DNA of 34,082 nt from NCBI GenBank assembly GCA_016743995.1, contig JADGFG010000029.1, positions 1 to 34,082 of the forward strand, given 5' to 3'. The notes beneath the pieces were generated by a model. It worked only from the letters and a program-made list of their open reading frames with translations. It was not told the origin of the DNA and ran no database searches. The DNA comes from Kangiellaceae bacterium. Its GTDB lineage: Bacteria; Pseudomonadota; Gammaproteobacteria; Enterobacterales; Kangiellaceae. Below, one piece after another: positions 18,301 to 26,020 of the stretch. Positions within the stretch are counted from its first letter, which is position 1; the number at the start of each line of letters is the position of its first letter. Position numbers and translations under genes: made by a program.

Positions 18301-18933
18301 TTAAATTCCAAGTAACTGCTTTTTGATGTTGGGCGGAGTGAGCGGCCATGTTTCAATCGTTTCGTAGAAAACACCATTTTTAGATTGAATCGATGCCATC
18401 AAACTAATTTCATTAACCTGAATTGTAGCGTCAAGTGTTGAATTTTCTTTTGAAGTTTTTTCGACCTGACGAAACAATGTAATATGTGGAGTATAGGTTT
18501 TTTTGTCAAACTGAAAATATCCGGTTTCGGCAACTTGTTGTTCTATATATTTTTTACAGGAAACGAGTTGGAGGAGTGGCTTTGATAGTGATAATGCCAG
18601 TACTTGTGGTTTAGGCCAGTAGATAAGTGGACCCAGGCTGACTTCAAATGAAGGGACTGGAATTGAAATTAAAGAATCTAGAATTTTTTCCAGAATTTTA
18701 TCACTGACCTGACCCAGAAAGCTGAGTGTAATATGAAAGTTACTCCCCGCTACCGGTTTAGCAATTATATCAGACATATTGCTCTGATAATTCAGCAGTT
18801 GTTTTTTCAAGTTTGTGTTGAGTTCTACCGCAAAAAATAATCGGTGTTTATTTACTTTTCTTTTATGCCGTGATTTCAGTGAGTTAACTCCAGTAAGGGT
18901 TAGATTTAAATGCCGATTTTCGAGTTTGAGCAA
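18301..18933 (-). CDS. thpR: RNA 2',3'-cyclic phosphodiesterase / 2'-5' RNA ligase ThpR
   Basis: 210 residues from a TTG at 18933. The 2H phosphoesterase motifs are both present: NFHITLSFLG (about 84-93) and YTPHITLFR (about 151-159), each giving a catalytic HxT. KHRLFFAVEL is the family beta-strand start. The family opens 2',3'-cyclic phosphate and can ligate 2'-5' RNA ends. In this frame no ATG or GTG precedes the conserved start, so TTG with GGAAG just upstream is the best choice; this overlaps the end of the CYTH-CHAD gene by 50 bases. A later non-canonical start near KRKVNKHRL would also keep the domain. Confidence 0.85.
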   Translation of the reverse strand: MLKLENRHLNLTLTGVNSLKSRHKRKVNKHRLFFAVELNTNLKKQLLNYQSNMSDIIAKPVAGSNFHITLSFLGQVSDKILEKILDSLISIPVPSFEVSLGPLIYWPKPQVLALSLSKPLLQLVSCKKYIEQQVAETGYFQFDKKTYTPHITLFRQVEKTSKENSTLDATIQVNEISLMASIQSKNGVFYETIETWPLTPPNIKKQLLGI

Positions 18934-20392
18934 TAGCTTCCAGGACAGGTTGATTCAGTTTGGCTAGCCACTCTTCGGCCTCATCTCTTGGATGAGTTTC
19001 CAGTTGCAATTCAAAAATATAATCATTGGCCTGTAACTCTCGAATACCATTAAGCATGTCAAGCCAGGGCTGTCTGTATGACAAGCGTTTCTGGGTGTCA
19101 AATAAGCCACCAAAGAAAAGCCCTGTATCCAGAGCACGGCGAATTCGCGCTATCATTTTGTAATAATCTTGCGGTGAGAGATCCTGTTTAGGGCCAAGGT
19201 CACGTTTTAAATCTTTGAGCATATGATCGAGCTGTTTTCTTGCATAATCGACAATGGGTGTTTCGAGAGTACCTTTCTGCTTTTCAGGGATATATTTTCT
19301 CCACTCCTGGAAGAATAGCCATTCAGACATATTCAGCATCATCAAATTATATCGTTGAGTGGAGAGTAGCGTTTTAAATTCACTGATAGCAGTTTCTGCT
19401 TCCAGTTGAATTTTTTTCTGTTGTTCTCCTACCAGATCCCAATCTGCTTTTCTTTTTAAATATTGAGATAAATAGCGCATGTGCTTAGCAGCATCTACAA
19501 CTGGCCTCATGGCATTGGCAAGCCACGCCCAGTTTTTTCTTAAGTCATGTGTGGCTTGCCTGGGGATCAGGCTACCAAAGACCATGTACATGTGTTGAAG
19601 GTAAATCAGGGCACGGTACATTTCCAGTATGGCTGAGTGAGCGTTCTTTTTATCCAGGTAAAGCTCATAATGCTGCCAATGACGTAAGCCTGATGAGCAA
19701 ATGTACTCAAAAACTTTTTCTGATGCGACTCCCTGACTAAGTTCCGCGACCTGCATTTTGTAATCACCTGGCGTTAGCTTTTTGCAAAGGCTGTAACCAC
19801 GACTGGCTTTGCTCGCATTATAAAGGGTTAGATCCAGCTCTTTGATAAGGTAACGACCAATGGCAAAAATATATTCAGCGCTGCCTTCAATCAGTTCCAG
19901 TTCAACTTCGCAAATATCAATGCTCGCATTATCTGCTGAAATTATTCCTTTATCTAACGCTATCTCAATTTTAGTTCCATCAGAAAACGCGACAACGCAG
20001 GTTGATCGATAAAAGTTAGTATTAAAGCAAGGATGAAATTCACCACCTTCCTCAAAAGCCTCTTCCACCAGAATCTGCAGGTAAGGTTCTGTGATACGTG
20101 TAATATCCAGTTGCTCACTTTCAATTTCTACTTCATCTTCATTTCGCTGATGAAGTCCCCCTACCGCTTTGCCTGATGATTTGACGGTTTGAATAAACTG
20201 ATCATCAATTTGTCTGATCCGCATTCCAATTTTCATTTCTCGTAAATTGAAATTCTCGGTATCAAAGTAGGTATTATTTAGCAGAGCGGTTTCCCAGTCG
20301 CTTTGAGATGCGGCACCTGGAAAGTCTAACTCTCTGATTTTACTTATTTTTTCTGGAGTAGCGGCAAGCTTTAACTCGAGTTCGCGAGCCAT
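18884..20392 (-). CDS. CYTH-CHAD protein, inorganic triphosphatase YgiF-like
   Basis: 502 residues. The N-terminal CYTH domain (about 1-205) opens with ELELKL, the ExExK signature that binds metal and triphosphate, and has the strand motifs GMRIRQID and KIEIALDKG. The C-terminal CHAD domain (about 220-490) is helical with conserved histidines and arginines (VHDLR-like THDLRKNW, RIRRALD). E. coli YgiF hydrolyses inorganic triphosphate. In E. coli ygiF lies between glnE and ygiM; here the YgiM-like gene is divergent next door and glnE is about 5.6 kb away. thpR follows with a 50-base overlap and is likely co-transcribed. Confidence 0.9.
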   Translation of the reverse strand: MARELELKLAATPEKISKIRELDFPGAASQSDWETALLNNTYFDTENFNLREMKIGMRIRQIDDQFIQTVKSSGKAVGGLHQRNEDEVEIESEQLDITRITEPYLQILVEEAFEEGGEFHPCFNTNFYRSTCVVAFSDGTKIEIALDKGIISADNASIDICEVELELIEGSAEYIFAIGRYLIKELDLTLYNASKASRGYSLCKKLTPGDYKMQVAELSQGVASEKVFEYICSSGLRHWQHYELYLDKKNAHSAILEMYRALIYLQHMYMVFGSLIPRQATHDLRKNWAWLANAMRPVVDAAKHMRYLSQYLKRKADWDLVGEQQKKIQLEAETAISEFKTLLSTQRYNLMMLNMSEWLFFQEWRKYIPEKQKGTLETPIVDYARKQLDHMLKDLKRDLGPKQDLSPQDYYKMIARIRRALDTGLFFGGLFDTQKRLSYRQPWLDMLNGIRELQANDYIFELQLETHPRDEAEEWLAKLNQPVLEAIAQTRKSAFKSNPYWS

Positions 20393-20730
20393 AAAGGTTG
20401 GTCCGTTTGTACATAGATTTTGTTATTTAACCATTCATCATTGCTTTTGTCATTATCCGTGAGCCCTGATCGTGTAAATTTATTCTGTTTTAAGGGAAAG
20501 CATAGAAAAAAGCTTTGTTTGCTAAAATAATAATCAACTCTACGGGTTACTTCCTTTATTATTATAAAACGTGATGCTGGTTGGTTTTCTTCATAGTGAC
20601 AATTTCGTACAATAGAAGAACTCCAGAGTCTGTTCATGTCGCAGGATTAGCCGGGTTGGACATTTAATAGCCCGTAGCTGATTCTGAATGAGCTGCTCAA
20701 CTAATTATAACGAATAATGGTTAATTTTTA
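20393..20730. other. Divergent intergenic region between the CYTH-CHAD and YgiM-like genes
   Basis: A gap of 338 bases. It holds the possible minus-strand promoter at 20452-20478. On the plus strand a TATAAC at 20706-20711 could be a -10 for the YgiM-like gene, but no convincing -35 accompanies it. An 88-codon minus-strand frame crosses this gap and is judged spurious. No repeats or RNA genes were seen. Confidence 0.5.
20452..20478 (-). promoter_or_regulatory. Possible promoter of the CYTH-CHAD/thpR operon
   Basis: Read on the minus strand: TTTACA (20478-20473), a 15-base spacer and GATAAT (20457-20452), about 60 bases before the ATG at 20392. Both hexamers match five of six positions, but the spacer is short. 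Confidence 0.3.
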
Positions 20731-21318
20731 ATGAAATCTCTTTTTTATAATATCGTTTTTTTAGCGATGATTAGTTTGTTGTTATTTAACGCTCCCGCTT
20801 TTGCAGAAACAGCCTATATTGACGATAAAACCAAAATCTGGTCCAGAACAGGCCCGTCTAACGCGTTCAAAGTAAAATATAAGCTGGCACCAGGCACTAA
20901 GTTTGATATTTTACAAAAAGATGAGGCGTCGGGATTTGTTCAAATCCGTGATGAGTCAGGTCGAGTTTCCTGGCTTAATCCTCAATACCTGAGTAAAACA
21001 CCGACAGCCGGTCTTTTATTGTCAGGTGCGCAGTCTAAAATTCAGAAATTACAGGAAGAACATGCGTTAAAAGTGCAATCACTGGAAAGGCAACTGAATG
21101 AATTACAGCCATTACAGGGAACGAACCAGAACTTACAAGGTGACCTGGCTAAATTAAATGCTACTTATGAACAGTTAAGTCAGGAAAATCAGATTCATCG
21201 TGGTCGATTTAAACGGGAAGTCTTTTTTTCCGGTGCGGTGGTTTTCGTTGCGGGTATGTTACTGGGCTGGATATTAAGTAAGCTTGGTGGTCGAAAGCGA
21301 AACGATAGCTGGAGTTAG
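20731..21318 (+). CDS. YgiM-type membrane-anchored SH3 domain protein
   Basis: 195 residues. A cleavable signal peptide ends near APAFAETA (about residue 23-25). A bacterial SH3 domain covers about 26-90, with IWSRTGPSNAFKVKYKL and SGFVQIRDESGRVSWL. A coiled coil follows (about 105-155), and a membrane segment near 168-185 (FFSGAVVFVAGMLLGWIL) anchors it, leaving a short basic cytoplasmic tail. The architecture is that of E. coli YgiM, which also neighbours ygiF. The function is unknown; an envelope role is likely. The ribosome binding site is weak. Confidence 0.88.
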   Translation: MKSLFYNIVFLAMISLLLFNAPAFAETAYIDDKTKIWSRTGPSNAFKVKYKLAPGTKFDILQKDEASGFVQIRDESGRVSWLNPQYLSKTPTAGLLLSGAQSKIQKLQEEHALKVQSLERQLNELQPLQGTNQNLQGDLAKLNATYEQLSQENQIHRGRFKREVFFSGAVVFVAGMLLGWILSKLGGRKRNDSWS

Positions 21319-21338
21319 TGATTGAAGTGTTTTAAGTC

Positions 21339-22883
21339 ATGAATTCGAATGCTGATAGTTCTGGTAGTCTAAAACAAGCTGAGATCAGTCTGGCATCGGG
21401 GGGACGGGTACACCCTGATTTTCTGTCTCACGCCCGCAAAAGTTATCTGACTGAGGTACAGCAGGAAGCTTTTTTACAAGCTTGCGGCAGACCATTAAGG
21501 CCAGCTGTCAGAGTTAATCGATTAAAAATAAGTTTGTCAGCGTTTAAACAGATTGCCAGTCGCTATGACTGGCAGCTAACAGAAATTCCCTGGTGTGATT
21601 GTGGCTTCTGGGTTGATGAGAGTCGAAGCCAGAGCTCCCTTTCTCTGGGTAATACGCCCGAGCATATTGAAGGTCTGTTTTACATTCAGGAGGCCAGTTC
21701 AATGTTGCCTCCGGTTGCTTTGTTTGCAAGCAGAATTGAAAAGCCGTTGAACGACTGGCTGGTGGTTGACTTAGCTGCTGCACCGGGTTCAAAAACGACT
21801 CAACTGGCAGCAGAGATGAATAATCAGGGTATTATTCTGGCCAATGAATTATCTGCCAGCCGACTAAAAAGTATGCATGCTAATCTGGTTCGCTGTGGTG
21901 TTATTAACACCTGTGTGTCTCATCAGGATGCCGCCAACATTGGACACGCACTTCCTGAGACCTTTGATTATGTTCTGCTCGATGCGCCCTGTGGCGGTGA
22001 GGGGACTGTCAGAAAAGATATCAGGGCATTACAGAACTGGCGGCTGGATAAAGTGCAAGAGATAGCCCGATTACAAAAAATACTTATTTTGTCCGCCTAC
22101 AAAGCATTAAAACCCGGCGGAATAATGGTTTATTCAACCTGTACGCTATCGCCAGAAGAAAATCATCAGGTTGCTGAATATCTGTTAGAAAACAGCGACG
22201 CAAAAGTGATGTCTTTAGTGTCATTATTTCCTGAAGCAGAGAAAGCGAGTACGGCAGAAGGCTACCTGCATCTGATGCCACAGTTATTTGACAGCGAAGG
22301 TTTTTTTGTTGCCCGTTTTCAAAAACCTTTCAACACTGGTGAAAGTGATGTTAAACCAGTCGCCAGGTACAATTCTCCTTTTAAACCGGTAACCCGAAAA
22401 ATCAGAACAATGATCGGTGACTATTTTTCGCAGCAGTTTGGTGTTGATATCATTCCAGAAGGTTTCAACCTGATGCAGCGAGATAAAGAAATCTGGTTAT
22501 TTCCAGCTAAGATTGAGAGTTTATCACCCTTTATTAAAATTAACCGGACGGGGATCCGGGTCGCTCAGGTTTTTCCTGGTAAAGTCCGCTCTACCTATGA
22601 GTTTGCCAGTTGTTTTGGTCACCAGGCCAGCAAAAATATTGTACCGATTAATCAGGCGCAGGCTGCTCAGTATTATCAGGGCAGAAATATTGAGCTGGAT
22701 GATTCTGAATTGGCTAATACGGAACTGGCTAGTACGGAACGGGTAACAAGCAAATTAATGTCATATAAAGGCGAAGTACTGTTACAACATCAGAACTGGA
22801 TTCTTGACGTGGCACAGCTTAATCAGGGGAAAATAAAAAACTCACTACCACGGGATCTGGTTAAAGATAATTACGTCTTTTAA
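21339..22883 (+). CDS. rsmF: 16S rRNA m5C1407 methyltransferase RsmF
   Basis: 514 residues (479 in E. coli). The RsmB/RsmF fold is seen: SAM-binding VVDLAAAPGSKTTQ (about 142-155), catalytic Cys218 in LLDAPCGGEG, and the second Cys268 in YSTCTLSPEEN. The C-terminal part keeps RsmF-specific strings (QRDKEIWLFP, then NSLPRDLVKD) of the PUA-like region. It methylates C1407 of 16S rRNA in the 30S subunit. Extra length comes from about 20 residues at the N-terminus and a small in-frame repeat at about 457-468. It is 20 bases from the YgiM-like gene and may share its transcript. Confidence 0.92.
   Translation: MNSNADSSGSLKQAEISLASGGRVHPDFLSHARKSYLTEVQQEAFLQACGRPLRPAVRVNRLKISLSAFKQIASRYDWQLTEIPWCDCGFWVDESRSQSSLSLGNTPEHIEGLFYIQEASSMLPPVALFASRIEKPLNDWLVVDLAAAPGSKTTQLAAEMNNQGIILANELSASRLKSMHANLVRCGVINTCVSHQDAANIGHALPETFDYVLLDAPCGGEGTVRKDIRALQNWRLDKVQEIARLQKILILSAYKALKPGGIMVYSTCTLSPEENHQVAEYLLENSDAKVMSLVSLFPEAEKASTAEGYLHLMPQLFDSEGFFVARFQKPFNTGESDVKPVARYNSPFKPVTRKIRTMIGDYFSQQFGVDIIPEGFNLMQRDKEIWLFPAKIESLSPFIKINRTGIRVAQVFPGKVRSTYEFASCFGHQASKNIVPINQAQAAQYYQGRNIELDDSELANTELASTERVTSKLMSYKGEVLLQHQNWILDVAQLNQGKIKNSLPRDLVKDNYVF
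22707..22742 (+). repeat. 15-bp tandem repeat inside rsmF
   Basis: Two units, GAATTGGCTAATACG (22707-22721) and GAACTGGCTAGTACG (22722-22736), followed by a partial GAACGG. They encode ELANT, ELAST and ER in frame, and lie in a surface-like linker before the C-terminal domain. Confidence 0.75.
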
Positions 22884-22923
22884 AAAAGCCGGGAAAGTTT
22901 ACCTCTGTCAGAAATACCGGCTT
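22881..22923 (-). terminator. Terminator of the M48 protease operon
   Basis: Read on the minus strand, AAGCCGG (22923-22917) pairs with CCGGCTT (22892-22886) across a 24-base loop and runs into TTTTTT. The stem is short but GC-rich, and its place, 12 bases after the stop of the M48 gene, fits. Confidence 0.6.
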
Positions 22924-22934
22924 GTTCAATTTTA

Positions 22935-24929
22935 TTAAAGCGTTACTGAGTCAAGGTTAACCGGTAAAGGAGCATCGAGGTATTCTCCCAGTATTCTCAA
23001 TAATTCATACTCATTTTTATCAATGTTGTTGTCGTTATTAACAATTTCTACACACAAAGTAATAAAATCTTTTTTTAGTAAAGGGTGCAGCTGACTGATT
23101 TTGCTCAGTGCTTTACCAAGTGTTGCCGGTAAAAATATTTCTTTTGATAATGGCGTTGGCGGTATACCCAGTAATTTCAGTTGAGTATCAAACTGCTTCT
23201 GGCTGTCGCTACTATCAATTTGACTGTGCAAATAAAGAAGAGAAAAGAACTGTATGACTTCTGTTTCAATTTTCTTAAAGCTAGACAGGGTTCTGGCAGG
23301 CTTTCGGCTGGGCAATGCTCGTTTTACTGCACTGATATAAATCATAAACTCTGACAGCTTAACTTGTTTATCATGGTTAACAACCCGGCTAAGGGTCGCA
23401 ACAAAATCTTTATTGACATCTACCTCTCGTTGTTCAATTCTGGCCAGCGCAATGTCTAGTAACGCATGTTGTTGTTGATAATTTAACAGGCCGATACTGC
23501 GACTCAGGCGTTTAATCTGGTTCAGTTTTTTTATGGTTTTTATCTGGGGAATGCTGGTGTCTGTGTGGCTGAATAATAATGCGATGATCAAGTCACCGGC
23601 TGTCATTTCTGATTGCTGGCCTCGCGCGATAGCCAGAAGCTCACCAGGGAGCTGTTGAACCAGTTGGTGAGCTGCCTGGATATGAAGTGACGAAACCGCA
23701 CCAATCTGATTAATAACCGCCTGTGATGAGGAAGGCTGACTCTTTTTATCAGTTGCTGCTATGTTGTTATTTAAGACGTCATTTATTCCCTGATTTGAGC
23801 GAGTTATACCTGAGTTTTCTGATGAAAATGAGCTGAAATCTGACGGAACTGTCTGTTGATCTGATTTTTGTTGATCTGAGCTCTTTTTATTTCTGGTATA
23901 AGACAGGTTTCGGTAATACCGCGGGTTAACCGCTTTAATTCTTGCTTCAATCGGTGGATGCGTTGCCAGCATTTTAAAAAAGCCATGTTTGATTGATTCT
24001 CCAAAGCATAAGTGACTCATTTCTTCTGCTTTACCGGTATTCAGCAAGGCACCATTCTGATGTTGTGAAATTTTAAATAGCGCGCCACAGATCCCTTCTT
24101 TGTCGCGGGTGTATTGAACCGCTGAAGCATCGGCCAGAAATTCTCGCTGGCGTGAAATAGCAGCTTTTATCAGCCGTCCAAAAAACAGGCCGATATAACC
24201 AATCGCTAATAATCCCAGGCCAAGAACAAAGGTCAGACTACTACTGCCTTTGTTTTTACTGGAAGTGCTGGAAAAGTGGCTGGAGTGATGGTGTCTGTTT
24301 CGGTTTGTATAGAATATTGAGCGAAGGCTAGAATGTCCCAGCTGGCCAATGACCAGTATGCCCGCCAGAATGCCTATTAATTTGACATTAATGCGCATAT
24401 CACCGTGAAAAATATGGCTGTATTCATGAGCAATAACCGCCTGTAGTTCCTGCCGGTTTAGTGATTCCAGCAAACCCTGAGTAACGACCAGAATAGTGTT
24501 TGACGGCTCCAGACCGGCAACAAAGGCATTGATACCCTGTTCCTCTTTCATAATAAAAATTTTCGGCATGCTCACGCCAGAAGCAATTGACATCTCTTCA
24601 ACCACGTTTATCAGTCTTTGTTGCTGATTATCTTTTGTGCTCAGGTTAACCGCTGTTGCATTAACCATTTTTGCAATGGCATCCGGGCTGGATTTTAACT
24701 GCAGTGTTCTTCGTATACTGGTAAACAGAATGATAGCGACTGTGACCAGGGTGATTATCAGCGCATAGGGTTCATCAAAAAACCACACCTGGGCCGTCAT
24801 CTGATAACCATAGGCGGCATAAATCAATAAATTAACGGCCAGAATAATGAGCAACACCGCTGCAGCAAATAATACAACCAGTACTCTGGTTTGTGTTCTG
24901 GCTTTATCTTGTAATGCAAAAAAATCCAT
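22935..24929 (-). CDS. M48-family membrane metalloprotease with C-terminal extension
   Basis: 664 residues, more than twice the size of HtpX. Two membrane segments open it (about 15-40 and 53-70). The zinc site is HEYSH (His168, Glu169, His172), with a third ligand in REFLADASA (Glu263). Membrane segments lie near 180-197 and 232-250. Between them is a His- and Ser-rich loop (about 207-231, NRHHHSSH). A polar, glutamine- and serine-rich linker follows (about 345-400), then a helical C-terminal region of about 260 residues whose end resembles a TerB-like helical fold. HtpX-type enzymes degrade membrane proteins. It lies 16 bases after lemA with a poor ribosome binding site, so translation is probably coupled. 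Confidence 0.85.
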   Translation of the reverse strand: MDFFALQDKARTQTRVLVVLFAAAVLLIILAVNLLIYAAYGYQMTAQVWFFDEPYALIITLVTVAIILFTSIRRTLQLKSSPDAIAKMVNATAVNLSTKDNQQQRLINVVEEMSIASGVSMPKIFIMKEEQGINAFVAGLEPSNTILVVTQGLLESLNRQELQAVIAHEYSHIFHGDMRINVKLIGILAGILVIGQLGHSSLRSIFYTNRNRHHHSSHFSSTSSKNKGSSSLTFVLGLGLLAIGYIGLFFGRLIKAAISRQREFLADASAVQYTRDKEGICGALFKISQHQNGALLNTGKAEEMSHLCFGESIKHGFFKMLATHPPIEARIKAVNPRYYRNLSYTRNKKSSDQQKSDQQTVPSDFSSFSSENSGITRSNQGINDVLNNNIAATDKKSQPSSSQAVINQIGAVSSLHIQAAHQLVQQLPGELLAIARGQQSEMTAGDLIIALLFSHTDTSIPQIKTIKKLNQIKRLSRSIGLLNYQQQHALLDIALARIEQREVDVNKDFVATLSRVVNHDKQVKLSEFMIYISAVKRALPSRKPARTLSSFKKIETEVIQFFSLLYLHSQIDSSDSQKQFDTQLKLLGIPPTPLSKEIFLPATLGKALSKISQLHPLLKKDFITLCVEIVNNDNNIDKNEYELLRILGEYLDAPLPVNLDSVTL

Positions 24930-24945
24930 CGATTAAACCGCGTAA

Positions 24946-25533
24946 TTAATTAAACGAAACTTTAACAGGTTTGCGTGCTGCGGGTTCTTCCATCTCAAGT
25001 AACTGGGCGGCAATAAAGCCATAAAAGTTAGCAATAATGTTACTCGGAAACTGCTCTCTCAGGATATTATATTGCATGACACTATCATTAAAAGACTGGC
25101 GCGCAAATGAAACCTTATTTTCGGTACTGGTCAGTTCTTCCATCAGGTTATTCATGGATTCATTGGCCTTTAAATCTGGATAAGATTCAGAAAGTGCAAA
25201 AAATTTCCCAAGAGAACCAGATAGCAAAGTCTCGGCAGCAGCCAGTTCTTTCATGGATGAAGGGTCGCCCGGGTTGCTGGCCGCATTTTTGTTAGCCTGT
25301 GCTGCGGAGTTTCTGGCCTGAATAACCGCTTGTAAGGTTTCTTTCTCATGCTTCATATAACCTTTTGCTGTTTCCACCAGATTAGGGATGAGATCATAAC
25401 GCCGGGTTAGCTGAACATCGATTTGTGCGAAGGCATTCTTATAGCGATTTTTATAAGCCACCAGTTTGTTATACAGGCTGACAAGATAAAAAACAGTAAT
25501 GATGATGAAGCCAATAAAAATCCAGAATTCCAT
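24946..25533 (-). CDS. lemA: LemA family protein
   Basis: 195 residues. One N-terminal membrane segment (about 3-22) is followed by a helical bundle with the LemA signatures YNKLVAYKNRYKNAFAQIDVQLTRRYDLIPNLVETAKGYMKHE and NSIMQ-type NDSVMQYNILREQFPSNIIA. LemA genes are often next to M48 or HtpX-type proteases, as here. Molecular function is unknown. GAGG precedes the ATG. Confidence 0.93.
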   Translation of the reverse strand: MEFWIFIGFIIITVFYLVSLYNKLVAYKNRYKNAFAQIDVQLTRRYDLIPNLVETAKGYMKHEKETLQAVIQARNSAAQANKNAASNPGDPSSMKELAAAETLLSGSLGKFFALSESYPDLKANESMNNLMEELTSTENKVSFARQSFNDSVMQYNILREQFPSNIIANFYGFIAAQLLEMEEPAARKPVKVSFN

Positions 25534-25604
25534 ATTGTAATCCTCAAAACCTTATTGTTGGTTTTATTTAAGTTAAAAAGTCATTGTAAAGCGAGTTGGT
25601 CGGG

Positions 25605-25826
25605 TTAGCGCAGGTTATCAATGTCACGTTTTAACGCGTAACCCTTGTCGGTAACAATTGCTTCAAGTACATTAACACGTTCTTCAAGCTTTTCCAGGTT
25701 CTCCAGCCGATTTTCAAGGTGACTTAAGTCAACTGGCGGCGCCTTGCGTTTTTTCAGAAGTTCTTTTATCAATCCGGCAATAATCGCTGTTATCGCAATA
25801 ATCGTAATTAACTCAAATAGGCGCAT
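25605..25826 (-). CDS. PspB-like small membrane protein
   Basis: 73 residues: a membrane segment (about 5-20), a basic stretch, and a coiled coil (about 33-58) that ends LEERVNVLEAIVTD, a string similar to the C-terminal coil of PspB of the phage shock system. PspB is normally 70-75 residues. I see no pspA, pspC or pspF here, so the resemblance may be only architectural. An AGGA ribosome binding site lies upstream. It is the first gene of the minus-strand group with lemA and the M48 protease, 71 bases before lemA. Confidence 0.7.
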   Translation of the reverse strand: MRLFELITIIAITAIIAGLIKELLKKRKAPPVDLSHLENRLENLEKLEERVNVLEAIVTDKGYALKRDIDNLR

Positions 25827-25845
25827 GGTTACATTCCTGTGTTGT

Positions 25846-25894
25846 CTGACTGAAAGCTGCGTATTCTGTGTCGTTCAGAATGATAGTCAGTCAG
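25846..25894. repeat. Nested inverted repeats upstream of the PspB-like gene
   Basis: Outer arms CTGACTG (25846-25852) and CAGTCAG (25888-25894) are perfect complements; inside them ATTCTG (25863-25868) and CAGAAT (25876-25881) form a second pair. The group sits 20-70 bases upstream of the PspB-like start, in its leader or promoter. It could be a cruciform, an operator or an RNA hairpin. Confidence 0.55.
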
Positions 25895-25977
25895 TCTGGG
25901 GATATATTTATTCCCGTGAATCTTCAAGTCCTGCTCGTATGGGTATATATTAACAATATAACGTAATTAACCCATAG

Positions 25978-25997
25978 GTTAGCGCATATTTGCTAAC
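25978..25997. repeat. Inverted repeat upstream of glnE
   Basis: GTTAGC (25978-25983) and GCTAAC (25992-25997) around 8 bases, 24-43 bases before the glnE ATG. It may be a leader hairpin or an operator. Confidence 0.4.
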
Positions 25998-26020
25998 AAC
26001 CCTCAATATAGCGAGCCATT

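Noticed and set aside
20371-20637. 88-codon minus-strand frame upstream of the CYTH-CHAD gene
   Set aside because: It overlaps the start of the CYTH-CHAD gene in another frame, has no recognisable domain, and covers the divergent promoter region.
25605-25826. A full phage shock (Psp) operon
   Set aside because: Only a PspB-like small protein is present; no PspA, PspC or PspF is encoded nearby, so a Psp system is not claimed.
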